A DNA stretch of 64,000 bases from Lentilactobacillus parakefiri (GTDB lineage Bacteria; Bacillota; Bacilli; Lactobacillales; Lactobacillaceae), in contig NZ_BDGB01000079.1 in the NCBI RefSeq assembly GCF_002157585.1, positions 93,401 through 157,400 on the forward strand, given 5' to 3'. A program made the translations under genes and the position numbers. Shown here one piece after another: positions 36,651-45,541 of the stretch (position 1 is the first letter of the stretch; each line of letters starts with the position of its first letter). A model generated the notes under the pieces. The model had not been told where the DNA came from, searched no databases, and worked only from the letters and a program-made list of their open reading frames with translations.

Positions 36651-37379
36651 ATGAACGAAGAACGTTTACAAAAAGTAATTGCCCACGCAGGAGTTGCGTC
36701 CCGACGGAAGGCTGAAGATTTGATTGTCAAGGGTCATGTCAAGGTGAATGGCGAGGTTGTTAAGGAATTGGGCACAAAAGTTACAGCCAGTGATGAGGTG
36801 AAGGTCGATGAAGTGCCTATCTCAAAAGAAGTTCCGGTGTATTATCTTCTTTATAAGCCAAGAGGGGTGATCACGGCGGTAACCGATGACAAGCATCGTA
36901 AAACTGTGGTCGATATTTTAGAAGAGGTGAGCGAACGGATTTATCCGGTTGGCCGCCTGGATTATGACACGTCTGGGTTGTTGTTGCTGACTAACGACGG
37001 TGATTTGGATAATAAGTTAACCCACCCAAAGTATGAGGTTGAAAAGACTTACGTCGCCAAAGTTAAGGGAATTGTCACCAATGACGACCTCAAACACTTG
37101 CGAACCGGTGTCGTGATTGATCATAGAAAGACAGCCAAGGCTAAGACCAAGCTGATTCGAACCAATAAGGATTCATCAATTGTGCAATTAACGATTCATG
37201 AGGGTCGCAATCACCAGGTCAAAAACATGTTTGAAAAAATTGGTCATCCTGTCGAAAAATTAAGCCGGGAAACTTATGGTTTCTTAACCCTTAAAGGCTT
37301 GCAGCCGGGAGATTACCGGCCGCTCAAGCCACATGAAGTTGAAGAATTAAAGGAACTGACGAACAAGACAAATCGTTGA
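36651..37379 (+). CDS. rluB: 23S rRNA pseudouridine synthase B-like
   Basis: Pseudouridine synthase of the RsuA/RluB family, 242 residues: an S4 domain (ERLQKVIAHAGVASRRKAED, residues 3-60) and a catalytic domain with the active-site aspartate motif GRLDYDTSGLLLLTNDGD (near residue 105). HEGRNHQVKNMFE is the conserved third motif. AGGAGGTGG precedes the ATG. Its place after scpB is typical; the target in 23S rRNA (U2605 equivalent) is inferred from homologues. A TTGACA overlapping the stop may be the -35 of the next transcript. Confidence 0.93.
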   Translation: MNEERLQKVIAHAGVASRRKAEDLIVKGHVKVNGEVVKELGTKVTASDEVKVDEVPISKEVPVYYLLYKPRGVITAVTDDKHRKTVVDILEEVSERIYPVGRLDYDTSGLLLLTNDGDLDNKLTHPKYEVEKTYVAKVKGIVTNDDLKHLRTGVVIDHRKTAKAKTKLIRTNKDSSIVQLTIHEGRNHQVKNMFEKIGHPVEKLSRETYGFLTLKGLQPGDYRPLKPHEVEELKELTNKTNR

Positions 37380-37423
37380 CATTTGGTCTAGTTCTGCTAT
37401 TTTTAATGTAAATAAATTGGTTT

Positions 37424-37596
37424 ATCTTCAGGGCAGGGTGTGATTCCCGACCGGCGGTGATAGTCCGCGACTCACGAGTGATCGTGCTGAGCTGGTGAAA
37501 TTCCAGTGCCGACAGTAAAGTCTGGTATGTAGAAGATTAAATTTTACACGCTTTTTGTAATGCCCTGACAAATTCGTTTTGTCAGGGCATTATTTT
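37424..37596 (+). ncRNA. FMN riboswitch (RFN element) with terminator
   Basis: The aptamer runs from ATCTTCAGGGCAGGGTG (37424) to GAAGAT (37532-37537) and shows the conserved AGGGCAGGGTG, ATTCCCGACCGGCGGT, AGCTGGTGAAATTCCAG and GCCGACAGT blocks. A strong hairpin AATGCCCTGACAAA / TTTTGTCAGGGCATT with trailing T (37559-37596) is the expression platform. FMN binding would favour the terminator and switch off the flavin transporter gene ribU that follows. Confidence 0.96.
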
Positions 37597-37628
37597 GAAG
37601 ATTGACCATTGGAGGAGAGGTTTTTTCA

Positions 37629-38213
37629 ATGGAAAATAGTGGTAAGCATACGCAGTTTGCAACGGCTCGTTTGGTGGAGATGTCGGTCTTTGCGGGGCTT
37701 TCTTATGTGTTGATGTTTTTGTCGGTACCGATCATTCCAATTGTTCCTTACATGCGTTTAGACTTGGCTGACATGCCAATTTTACTTGGAACAGTTTTGT
37801 TCGGACCAGTTGGTGGTATGACGATTGCTGGGTTAAAGGCGTTGTTATACTGGGTAACGACTGGTGCGGATGTCATCAATTTCATCGGTGTGGGTTCATC
37901 ACTTGTTTCATCCCTAGTACTTATTTGGACTTATTATCTGGCGGATCGACTGTTGTCGTTTGCCAAGGGTTGGAAAAAAGCTGCCTTGGTGGTTTTGATG
38001 ATGGCGACTACTTTGACAATTATTATGTCGCTGACTAACTGGCTGGGTGTCATCCCGCTTTACATGAACCTGATTGGCATGAAGTTAGGCTTTCCATTGG
38101 CAACCGTGATTTTAGCGGGTGTGGTTCCGTTTGATTTTATCAAAGGAATTGTGGTTGGGACAGTCTTCTACTTGATTAAGAATAGTTTTCTACCACGGTT
38201 GAAGCTACGTTAA
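37629..38213 (+). CDS. ribU: Riboflavin ECF transporter S component RibU
   Basis: Substrate-binding membrane subunit that imports riboflavin with the shared ECF energizing module. The 194-residue product has about six transmembrane segments and starts at ATG 37629, eight bases after GGAGGAGAGG; an earlier start at 37602 lacks a site. PIIPIVPYMRLDLADMPILLG and GPVGGMTIAGLKALLYW are typical of RibU. The FMN riboswitch directly upstream supports riboflavin as substrate. EcfA1/A2/T genes are not in this window. Confidence 0.95.
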   Translation: MENSGKHTQFATARLVEMSVFAGLSYVLMFLSVPIIPIVPYMRLDLADMPILLGTVLFGPVGGMTIAGLKALLYWVTTGADVINFIGVGSSLVSSLVLIWTYYLADRLLSFAKGWKKAALVVLMMATTLTIIMSLTNWLGVIPLYMNLIGMKLGFPLATVILAGVVPFDFIKGIVVGTVFYLIKNSFLPRLKLR

Positions 38214-38270
38214 AATTAGCTGGAGATAGTTAATACTTTTCGTATATAATTGAATAGTGAGTAATCTTGA

Positions 38271-38306
38271 AGCTGGGACAAACTTGCGAGTTTGGACTGG
38301 CTTTTT
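38271..38306 (+). terminator. Intrinsic terminator after ribU
   Basis: AGCTGGGACAAACT and AGTTTGGACTGGCT pair around TGCG with a small internal mismatch, followed by T5. Confidence 0.8.
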
Positions 38307-38322
38307 GTTTCGGAGGTGGGTC

Positions 38323-39393
38323 ATGGATTTGCGTGTTCTCATGTTAATTTTTGGAAGTGGTCAGCAATTTCGACGGGTAAAGGCCATTAAAAATACTCTG
38401 CGTGGTCGTCGAACAGTTTCCAATTTGTATTGGGCCTTGGAATATGGCCTGCTCGACTTTGTTGATGTTCTCCACGGAACGGACTTCGGGGAAGACCAGC
38501 TCGTTTTGACACAGTTGGTATCGAGTGGGTTAGCGCGCGCTGATGATACCTTCAGAATTCAATTAACAGCCAAAGGAATTGACCAGCAACAGCGCTACTT
38601 GAATCAGCTCCTGCCGCTTAAATACTTAGCTGTTTCATCCCGGTATGATGTCGCTAAGTTCATGCGGCGGTTCAGCTTCGCCTCCCAGATTGTCTCGGAA
38701 TTCAGCTATGGAAATAATCAGTACTATCCCCAATCAATTAATTATTTTGAAGACCAACTGCTGAAACGCTGGTTCGTCATGAATAAACATCAAGATCTGC
38801 CAAGACATTTTCAACAATTACTGCGTGACTTTTTGGGTGATCTGCAACCGGCTGATCTGGCGGATGTCTTTGTCCAGAGCCTGGTTGGCCACAATTTTTC
38901 CGGCTTGACCGCTGAACAGGTGGCAGTTAAACGCCGGACGTCAACTACGGTGGTGGCCCTCCAATGGCTGCAGTTGTACGGGATGCTGCTAGAAAAGCTG
39001 ATGCAAGCAGGTAAGACAAGCCTGTTTTCTCCATTGGTTTCCGGCTTGGCCAAATCAACGGTTTCTAGTAGTGCTCAAGCAACCTTTAAACTATTTTTGC
39101 AGCAAAAAAATCATAATCTGCAGGCAATCGCTACTCAACGGAAAATCAAACTGACAACGGTTTATGAGCATCTACTGGAAGTCGCAATCATGTCGAAGAC
39201 AGCGGCTTTTCCTTATCGGGCACTCATTTCTGATGATCTGATGAACCAGTTGTTGGCTCATCAGCCGCAAAATGTCGGTGAGTGGACTTTTCAAGACGCC
39301 AGTCAGGTAATTGGTCAGCTGGCATTTTTCCAATTTCGACTTTTTCAAATATACAGGAGTAAAATGAGTGATGACGATGGATCTCAAGCGTGA
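38323..39393 (+). CDS. ypbB: YpbB-like helix-turn-helix domain protein
   Basis: A 356-residue protein similar in size and place to B. subtilis YpbB, which is encoded just before the RecQ-type helicase RecS. The function is unknown; a helix-turn-helix-like C-terminal region (FKLFLQQKNHNLQAIATQRKIKLTTVYEHLLE, in two helices) is visible and resembles the HTH_40 domain found at RecQ C-termini. ATG 38323 has GGAGGTGGG upstream; a GTG at 38257 would cross the ribU terminator and is rejected. Its 3' end overlaps recQ by 26 bases. It may act as a detached accessory domain of the helicase. Confidence 0.82.
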   Translation: MDLRVLMLIFGSGQQFRRVKAIKNTLRGRRTVSNLYWALEYGLLDFVDVLHGTDFGEDQLVLTQLVSSGLARADDTFRIQLTAKGIDQQQRYLNQLLPLKYLAVSSRYDVAKFMRRFSFASQIVSEFSYGNNQYYPQSINYFEDQLLKRWFVMNKHQDLPRHFQQLLRDFLGDLQPADLADVFVQSLVGHNFSGLTAEQVAVKRRTSTTVVALQWLQLYGMLLEKLMQAGKTSLFSPLVSGLAKSTVSSSAQATFKLFLQQKNHNLQAIATQRKIKLTTVYEHLLEVAIMSKTAAFPYRALISDDLMNQLLAHQPQNVGEWTFQDASQVIGQLAFFQFRLFQIYRSKMSDDDGSQA

Positions 39394-40828
39394 ATTAAAA
39401 AAATATTTTGGCTTTGACGACTTCCGGCCCGGTCAAGAGGATATCTTGAAAAACTTGCTTGCCAACCGGAATACGCTGGCGATTTTACCGACCGGCGGTG
39501 GGAAAACCTTGCTTTACCAAATGTATGGGGCAATGACCCACCAACGGGTGATTATCGTGTCACCACTGATTTCTTTGATGCAGGATCAAGTCAGTCGACT
39601 CCAGTATTTGGGGTCAAAGCGAGTGGTTGCCTTGACTTCGGCTTTAGATTTTCAAGAAAAGACGGCAATTTTAACTCATTTAAATCGTTATCAATTTATC
39701 TATGTTTCCCCTGAAATGCTGGCTAATCAGCAGGTGCAACAACGCCTGATGCAGTTACAAATTGGTCTGTTTGTTGTCGACGAGGCCCACTGTATTTCTG
39801 AATGGGGGCCAGATTTTCGACCGGATTATCTCAAACTAGGAACGGTGAGAGAACGATTAGGCAGTCCGTTAACCTTAATGATGACGGCGACTGCAACTCA
39901 ACCAGTGCGCAGAAACATTATTGCGCACATGAATTTTTCACCCGGTGATATTCACCAAATTGTTCTGCCGGTTAACCGAGCCAATATTTTTTTAAGCGCG
40001 AAAATTTTTGCCAATCAACACGAAAAAGATGATGCACTGATTGAGCTGGTTAAACAACTCAACGGGCCGGGAATTATCTATTTTTCGAGCAAAAGTAAAG
40101 CAGAACAGACCGCTAACACCTTAACCAATGAAACCGACCGCCGGGTGATGGCCTATCATGGCGGGATGGATAGTCAACCACGCTTTCACATTCAACAGCA
40201 GTTTCTGGCCGGAAATTTAGACATTATCTGTGCCACTAGTGCCTTTGGGATGGGGATCGATAAGAACAATGTCCGCTTTGTGATTCATTATCATCTTCCG
40301 GCTAATATTCAAAGTTATGTTCAAGAAATCGGTCGCTGTGGGCGTGATCGAAAGCCTGGGTTAGCCATTTTGATGTATGAGCCAAATGATCGCGCTTTAC
40401 AGATGGGGCTAATTGATCATACGGTTCCCGATGAAAGTCTGCTGGACTATTTGTATGCCCATCCCAAAATGCTTTCGACTGACGATCAGTTTCGAGTGGT
40501 CAAATTCTACCACGATAATGGCGATTCGCTCGAACAGGCCAAGACGATCTTTAACCATGCCCGGACTCGGCGGGTGAAGGAGTTGGGAGCAATGGTCCAA
40601 TACGTTTACACGGAAAAGTGCCGTCGTGATGAACTGTTGAAATATTTTGATGAGGCAGTCCCTGATGGCGAGCGGAATCCTTCATACTGTTGCGACCATG
40701 ATGTTGATTTTTGGGATCGGTGGCGCGACTTTAGTCGGCAATATTTAAATCAGCCGGCACAATCCAGTCAAAATGAAGCTAAAAGTTGGCAGCAAGTTAT
40801 CGACCAGCTGTTTTTATCAAAAAATTAA
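39368..40828 (+). CDS. recQ: RecQ family ATP-dependent DNA helicase (RecS-like)
   Basis: SF2 3'-5' DNA helicase of 486 residues, shorter than E. coli RecQ because it lacks the HRDC domain. Motifs: Walker A LPTGGGKT (near residue 41; GGGKT instead of GGGKS), DEAHCISEWGPDFRPDY (near residue 138), MTATATQPVRR (motif III) and GRCGRDRKPG (motif VI). The zinc region keeps CRRDELLKYFDE but then only C-C-D-H. The GTG start at 39368 (or ATG 39371) follows AGGAG and lies inside ypbB, implying coupling. Order ypbB-recS-ypbE matches B. subtilis. Confidence 0.92.
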   Translation: MMTMDLKRELKKYFGFDDFRPGQEDILKNLLANRNTLAILPTGGGKTLLYQMYGAMTHQRVIIVSPLISLMQDQVSRLQYLGSKRVVALTSALDFQEKTAILTHLNRYQFIYVSPEMLANQQVQQRLMQLQIGLFVVDEAHCISEWGPDFRPDYLKLGTVRERLGSPLTLMMTATATQPVRRNIIAHMNFSPGDIHQIVLPVNRANIFLSAKIFANQHEKDDALIELVKQLNGPGIIYFSSKSKAEQTANTLTNETDRRVMAYHGGMDSQPRFHIQQQFLAGNLDIICATSAFGMGIDKNNVRFVIHYHLPANIQSYVQEIGRCGRDRKPGLAILMYEPNDRALQMGLIDHTVPDESLLDYLYAHPKMLSTDDQFRVVKFYHDNGDSLEQAKTIFNHARTRRVKELGAMVQYVYTEKCRRDELLKYFDEAVPDGERNPSYCCDHDVDFWDRWRDFSRQYLNQPAQSSQNEAKSWQQVIDQLFLSKN

Positions 40829-40893
40829 AGTAAATTTAAGTGAATTAATGATAAAATAAGTTTGTCTATATTCTGATCAAGAGGGGGGTCAAT

Positions 40894-41529
40894 ATGAATT
40901 CGAATGATGAACATCAAAAAAATAACGAGGATCAACCTTGGAACCAAACATTTTCTGAAGATCGTGATGAAAACGGCAATCTTTCTCGAGTCAAGCTTAG
41001 AAAACAAAGTCAAAATCATCACTTGATTACGGTCGTGTTAGCAGCGTTAATTATTATTGTGGCTGTTGTTGCACTGGTTTATGGGTTGGTTCGCCAAAGT
41101 GCGATGGGAAATGATTCCAAGAGTGCCGAGTCGTCGTCTGTCAGGGTCGTGCGACAGGATAACGCAAAAAAAAAATCGACTTCAGCTGCCCAGGCAAAAT
41201 CAAGTTCAGCTAAGGCCAAGCCGGCTGTGAAGAAAGATAAACCAAGAGCCGCCAGTAAAGTTTCTTCAACCCGACCAGCGGCTTCAAGCTCAACGTCATC
41301 TGTTTCCACTGCTCAATCCAATACTGCTGCCCAGTCGACAGCCAGTCATTCAACGACCAATAAAACGACGGCTACTTCTGGCGGTCATCAGTACGCAACC
41401 GTCAAAGCAGGTCAGGGGATGTTTCGAGTGGCATACAATAACGGCTTAACCACTGAACAACTTATGCAGATGAATGGGCTGAGTGCCAATTCAAAATTAT
41501 ATCCAGGACAAAGACTTCGAGTACGGTAG
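40894..41529 (+). CDS. LysM domain membrane-anchored protein (YpbE-like)
   Basis: A 211-residue single-pass membrane protein: charged cytosolic N-terminus, one transmembrane helix (LITVVLAALIIIVAVVALVYGLV, about residues 48-70; read as one segment), a long Ser/Ala/Lys/Thr-rich extracellular linker (75-160), and a C-terminal LysM-like domain (HQYATVKAGQGMFRVAYNNG to PGQRLRV) expected to bind peptidoglycan. GAGGGGGG precedes the ATG. It follows recQ as ypbE does in B. subtilis. Function unknown. Confidence 0.85.
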   Translation: MNSNDEHQKNNEDQPWNQTFSEDRDENGNLSRVKLRKQSQNHHLITVVLAALIIIVAVVALVYGLVRQSAMGNDSKSAESSSVRVVRQDNAKKKSTSAAQAKSSSAKAKPAVKKDKPRAASKVSSTRPAASSSTSSVSTAQSNTAAQSTASHSTTNKTTATSGGHQYATVKAGQGMFRVAYNNGLTTEQLMQMNGLSANSKLYPGQRLRVR

Positions 41530-41573
41530 TTCTAGAGTGTCAATCAAAATAATGTCAGGTAAGGAATGTTAGA

Positions 41574-42251
41574 ATGCGAAAAAATGGATTACAAGTAGCA
41601 ATTGATGGACCGGCATCCGCTGGTAAAAGCACGGTTGCCAAGTTGGTCGCCAAACAATTTCACTATGTTTACTGTGATACCGGTGCAATGTATCGTGCAA
41701 TCACACTACAGGCAATTTCTCAAGGAGTCTCTTTGGATGATGTTGAGGCAATCAGCAAAATTGTTCATGCCTCAAAAATTACCTTTGCCCCTGATGATGA
41801 TGGGCAAAAGGTTTTCATTGACGGCAAAGAAATTACTGAGGCCATTCGGCAAGAGGATGTGACTAATTCGGTTTCGGCAGTTGCGGCGATGGGTGAAGTT
41901 CGAAAACAGCTTAGTGCGGAGCAGCAAGAGATCGCCAAAGACGGTGGAATTGTGATGGATGGCCGAGATATTGGGACATCCGTCTTACCTGATGCAGAAG
42001 TTAAAATTTTTCTAATTGCCAGTGTTGCTGAGCGTGCACAAAGACGGTATAAAGAAAATATTCAAAAAGGGATCAACACACCTTTAGATGAATTACAATT
42101 GGAGATAGAGGCAAGAGATTATAAAGATTCTCATAGAAGGATTTCACCGTTAACCAAAGCTAAAGACGCTGTGGAAATTGATACAACGTCACTTTCTATC
42201 GATCAAGTTGTTTCAAAGATTGCAAATGTGATAAATAAAACACTGAAATAA
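41574..42251 (+). CDS. cmk: Cytidylate kinase
   Basis: Phosphorylates CMP and dCMP to the diphosphates. The 225 residues have the P-loop GPASAGKSTVAKL (residues 11-23), YCDTGAMYRAIT (substrate), MDGRDIGTSVLPDAEVKIFL and the lid region ERAQRR, all as in the short bacterial enzyme. GGTAAGGAATGTTAGA precedes the ATG. It precedes rpsA, the conserved Firmicutes order cmk-ypfD. Confidence 0.96.
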   Translation: MRKNGLQVAIDGPASAGKSTVAKLVAKQFHYVYCDTGAMYRAITLQAISQGVSLDDVEAISKIVHASKITFAPDDDGQKVFIDGKEITEAIRQEDVTNSVSAVAAMGEVRKQLSAEQQEIAKDGGIVMDGRDIGTSVLPDAEVKIFLIASVAERAQRRYKENIQKGINTPLDELQLEIEARDYKDSHRRISPLTKAKDAVEIDTTSLSIDQVVSKIANVINKTLK

Positions 42252-42266
42252 CAACTAATTAGTCAA

Positions 42267-42295
42267 TTGACTGGTAATATTGTTCAATTTAAGAT
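42267..42295 (+). promoter_or_regulatory. Promoter of rpsA
   Basis: TTGACT (42267-42272), 17 bases, TAAGAT (42290-42295). The -35 overlaps a short palindrome AGTCAATTGACT. Confidence 0.75.
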
Positions 42296-42334
42296 AAAAT
42301 TATGATTAGAGTTGTTTCAAGGAGGAATTGTTTG

Positions 42335-43585
42335 ATGAGTGAAAATGCAAATAATGATAAAAATGATTTATTAAACGCTTTAAACAGCGTTGATGAAGTA
42401 AAGGTTGGCGACGTTGTCACCGGTGAAGTATTGGCCAAAGACGACAGCCAGCAATTGATCGTGGGAATTGAAGGCTCCGGTGTCGAAGGAGTTGTTCCCC
42501 CACGCGAACTTTCATCTGACCAAAATGTTGACGAGATTAAGCAGGGCGACAAGCTTAAGCTAGTTGTTACCTCTCGGATCGGCAGCGACAAAGAGGGCGG
42601 TAGCTTCCTGCTTTCTTCAAAGCGTTTGGAAACCCGCAAAGTTTGGGATGAATTAGCTGAAAAGTCAAAGAATGATGAAACGATCACTGCCAAGGTCAGC
42701 CAAGCTGTCAAAGGCGGCTTGGTAGTTGACGCTGGCGTTCGTGGATTTGTTCCAGCCTCAATGATCTCTGACCATTACGTTGATGATTTGAATCAATTCA
42801 AGGGTCAGGAACTAGAACTTAAGATTATTGAAATTGATCCAATTGAAAATCGCCTGATCTTATCTCATAAGGCCATCGTTCAAGCTGAAAAAGCTGAGGA
42901 ACGTGAAAAGTTAATGGAAACTCTTCACGAAGGTGATGTTGTTGAAGGGACCGTTGCTCGTTTGACCAACTTTGGTGCTTTCGTAGACCTTGGCGGCATG
43001 GACGGATTGGTCCATGTTTCTCAAATCGCTTACGAACGTGTTGACAAGCCTTCAGATGTCTTGAAAGTCGGCCAACAAGTCAAAGTTAAGGTATTGTCTG
43101 TTGACTTCGACCGTAACCGAATCTCACTTTCCATCAAACAAACTCTTCCAGAACCTTGGGACGGAATCGAAGAAAAAGCTCCAGTTGGCAGTGTTCTTGA
43201 AGGAACAGTTAAGCGCCTTGTTGATTTCGGTGCCTTTGTTGAAGTATTCCCAGGTGTTGAGGGCTTAGTCCACATTTCCCAAATTGCCCATGAGCACATT
43301 GATACACCTGCTGATGTTTTAAAGGTTGGCGAGAAGATTCAGGTTAAGGTTCTTGATGTTGATACTGACAGAAAGCGTTTGGCATTATCAATCAAAGCTT
43401 TGACGGATGCTCCCGAAGAAGAAGCAAAGCCAAAGAAGTCAAACAACCGACCATCCCGCTCACGTAAGTCTAACGACCGTTCAATCAGTAATGCACCGGA
43501 AGAAGAAACCGGCTTTACTTTGGGCGATATCATTGGTGACGAATTGAAGAAGTCCGGCAACAATGACGATGATGATAACAAATAA
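42335..43585 (+). CDS. rpsA: 30S ribosomal protein S1 homolog
   Basis: RNA-binding protein of 416 residues with four S1 repeats (about 18-90, 105-170, 190-260, 275-345; GTVARLTNFGAFVDLGG and GTVKRLVDFGAFVEVFPG are clear) and an acidic/basic C-terminal tail. Firmicutes have this four-domain form rather than the six-domain E. coli S1; its role in mRNA binding is probable. ATG 42335 has AAGGAGG nine bases upstream, so a start at 42302 is rejected. It has its own promoter and a terminator at 43605. Confidence 0.95.
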   Translation: MSENANNDKNDLLNALNSVDEVKVGDVVTGEVLAKDDSQQLIVGIEGSGVEGVVPPRELSSDQNVDEIKQGDKLKLVVTSRIGSDKEGGSFLLSSKRLETRKVWDELAEKSKNDETITAKVSQAVKGGLVVDAGVRGFVPASMISDHYVDDLNQFKGQELELKIIEIDPIENRLILSHKAIVQAEKAEEREKLMETLHEGDVVEGTVARLTNFGAFVDLGGMDGLVHVSQIAYERVDKPSDVLKVGQQVKVKVLSVDFDRNRISLSIKQTLPEPWDGIEEKAPVGSVLEGTVKRLVDFGAFVEVFPGVEGLVHISQIAHEHIDTPADVLKVGEKIQVKVLDVDTDRKRLALSIKALTDAPEEEAKPKKSNNRPSRSRKSNDRSISNAPEEETGFTLGDIIGDELKKSGNNDDDDNK

Positions 43586-43604
43586 TCAATTATTTTAATC
43601 ATGA

Positions 43605-43651
43605 GAAGGGGCTGGAAACAAAACGTAAGTTTTGTCCCAGCTCCTTTCTTT
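43605..43651 (+). terminator. Intrinsic terminator of rpsA
   Basis: AAGGGGCTGGAAACAAAAC / GTTTTGTCCCAGCTCCTT around GTAA, followed by TCTTTCT. Its TTTTGTCCCAGC core recurs in other hairpins of the window. Confidence 0.85.
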
Positions 43652-43682
43652 CTGAATTAACCAAGCAAAGGAGGGATTTTTT

Positions 43683-44990
43683 ATGGCATTGCCAACAGTG
43701 GCCTTTATTGGCCGCCCCAACGTGGGGAAATCGACCATCTTCAATCGAATTGCCGGTGATCGCATTTCAATCGTCGAGGATACGCCAGGAGTGACTCGCG
43801 ATCGCATCTATTCACACGGTGAATGGCTGGCAACAAAGTTCGCGATGATTGACACTGGTGGAATCCAAATCAGTGATGCGCCATTTGCAACCCAGATTAA
43901 GAGTCAGGCCGAAATTGCCATCGATGAAGCCGATGTGATTGTCTTTATCGTCAGCGGCAAGGAAGGCGTCACCGCAGAGGACGAACAGGTGGCAAAAATT
44001 CTTTATCGAAGTGATAAACCGGTTGTTTTGGCGGTTAACAAAGTCGATAACCCCGAGAGCCGTGAAGACATCTATGAGTTTTATTCACTGGGGTTTGGCG
44101 ACCCAATGCCAATTTCTGGTGTCCATGGGCTGGGCCTGGGAGACTTACTGGATAAGGTCGTCGAAAAGTTCCCGAGGATGGACGAAAAGACCGATAATGA
44201 TGATATTCGGTTTAGTATCATTGGCCGCCCCAACGTGGGGAAATCTTCACTCGTGAACGCCATTTTGGGTGAGGATCGGGTCATTGTTTCAGACATTGCA
44301 GGTACGACCCGGGATGCGATTGATACCCGCTTTGAGGCGGACGACATCAAATTCACCATGGTTGACACTGCTGGAATTCGAAAACGTGGAAAAGTCTACG
44401 AGAATACTGAAAGATACAGTGTTATGCGGGCAATGAAAGCCATTGACCAAAGTGATGTCATCTTATTCGTCATGAACGCTGAAGAGGGCATTCGTGAGCA
44501 GGATAAAAAGGTTGCCGGGTATGCCCATGAAGCCGGCAAAGCAATCATCACGGTGGTTAACAAGTGGGATACACTGAAGAAGACTAATCATACGCAACAG
44601 GATTTTGAAACCTTGATCAGAAATGAATTCCAGTATATGTCGTATTCGCCAATCATTTTCGTCTCAGCCGTTACCAAACAGCGAATCGAAAAGCTGCCGG
44701 CATTAATCAAACAGGTGTACGACAATCATGAGAAGCGGGTTCAATCCTCTGCTCTCAATGACGTTATTATGGGGGCAGTGGCGGTTCATCCTACCCCGAC
44801 AGTTAATGGTAAACGGCTGCGGATTTACTATGCGACTCAGGTGGTGACCGGACCGCCAACGTTCGTGGTCTTTGTCAATAATCCAGATTTGATGCATTTT
44901 TCGTATGTCCGGTTCCTTGAAAATCAAATTCGTGATAATTTTGACTTTACCGGAACCCCGATTAGAATCATCAAACGAAGCCGAAAATAG
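43683..44990 (+). CDS. der: Ribosome biogenesis GTPase Der (EngA)
   Basis: Essential double-GTPase for 50S assembly, 435 residues. G domain 1: [12 protein letters not shown] (residue 9), DTGG, NKVD. G domain 2: [12 protein letters not shown] (residue 180), [15 protein letters not shown]-terminal KH-like domain follows ([22 protein letters not shown]). AAAGGAGGG precedes the ATG. The 26 bases coding IGRPNVGKS plus flanks are identical in both G domains (43707-43732 and 44220-44245). Confidence 0.97.
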   Translation: MALPTVAFIGRPNVGKSTIFNRIAGDRISIVEDTPGVTRDRIYSHGEWLATKFAMIDTGGIQISDAPFATQIKSQAEIAIDEADVIVFIVSGKEGVTAEDEQVAKILYRSDKPVVLAVNKVDNPESREDIYEFYSLGFGDPMPISGVHGLGLGDLLDKVVEKFPRMDEKTDNDDIRFSIIGRPNVGKSSLVNAILGEDRVIVSDIAGTTRDAIDTRFEADDIKFTMVDTAGIRKRGKVYENTERYSVMRAMKAIDQSDVILFVMNAEEGIREQDKKVAGYAHEAGKAIITVVNKWDTLKKTNHTQQDFETLIRNEFQYMSYSPIIFVSAVTKQRIEKLPALIKQVYDNHEKRVQSSALNDVIMGAVAVHPTPTVNGKRLRIYYATQVVTGPPTFVVFVNNPDLMHFSYVRFLENQIRDNFDFTGTPIRIIKRSRK

Positions 44991-45061
44991 CCCAAAAATC
45001 AGTGATTCTTAACAAAATCTTGATTTTTCGGCGTTTATCGACACTAAATTAGGCAAAACCA

Positions 45062-45090
45062 TTGCAATGACGGCATTCTTATGCTATCTT
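45062..45090 (+). promoter_or_regulatory. Promoter of the HU gene
   Basis: TTGCAA (45062-45067), 17 bases, TATCTT (45085-45090), leaving a leader of about 100 bases before the HU start. Confidence 0.6.
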
Positions 45091-45198
45091 TGAAAAAGAA
45101 ATGATGTTGGCAAACGGCGTTGTTTCAGCATTCCGGATTTGTGAGAATTCGAATTGCACTGGTTTACATACCTATCTTTGAGGGAGGTGAATACACTC

Positions 45199-45474
45199 AT
45201 GGCAAATAAAGCAGAATTAGTAACCAATGTTGCAGCAGCAACTGGTTTGACTAAAAAAGACGCTACATCAGCTGTGGATGCAGTATTTGAATCAATCCAA
45301 GCTAGTTTAGCAAAAGGTGACAAGGTTCAATTAATCGGTTTCGGTAACTTTGAAGTACGTCAACGTGCCGCTCGTAAGGGCCGTAACCCACAAACAGGTC
45401 AAGAAATTCAAATTCCTGCAAGCAAGGTACCAGCTTTCAAACCTGGTAAGGCGCTCAAGGATGCTGTTAAATAG
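45199..45474 (+). CDS. hup: DNA-binding protein HU
   Basis: Histone-like nucleoid protein of 91 residues, exactly the family length. [17 protein letters not shown] is the standard start, and the beta-arm region [24 protein letters not shown] carries the DNA-intercalating NP in RNPQTG. ATG 45199 has GGGAGGTGA upstream; an earlier in-frame start at 45154 has no support. Own promoter and terminator indicate a strongly expressed single gene. Confidence 0.98.
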   Translation: MANKAELVTNVAAATGLTKKDATSAVDAVFESIQASLAKGDKVQLIGFGNFEVRQRAARKGRNPQTGQEIQIPASKVPAFKPGKALKDAVK

Positions 45475-45487
45475 TATTCATCTGTTA

Positions 45488-45521
45488 AGCCAGAACGGCA
45501 TTTGTCGGGCTGGCTTTTTTT
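45488..45521 (+). terminator. Intrinsic terminator of the HU gene
   Basis: AGCCAGAACGGCA / TGTCGGGCTGGCT with a short loop, followed by T7. Confidence 0.88.
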
Positions 45522-45541
45522 ATACACTTTGGAGGACAAAC

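Noticed and set aside
38245..38250. TATAAT upstream of the ribU terminator
   Set aside because: It has no matching -35, and transcription from it would meet the terminator at once.
44994..45029. AAAAATCA / TGATTTTT inverted repeat after der
   Set aside because: The stem is short and A/T-only, the loop is about 20 bases and no T-run follows, so it is not called a terminator.
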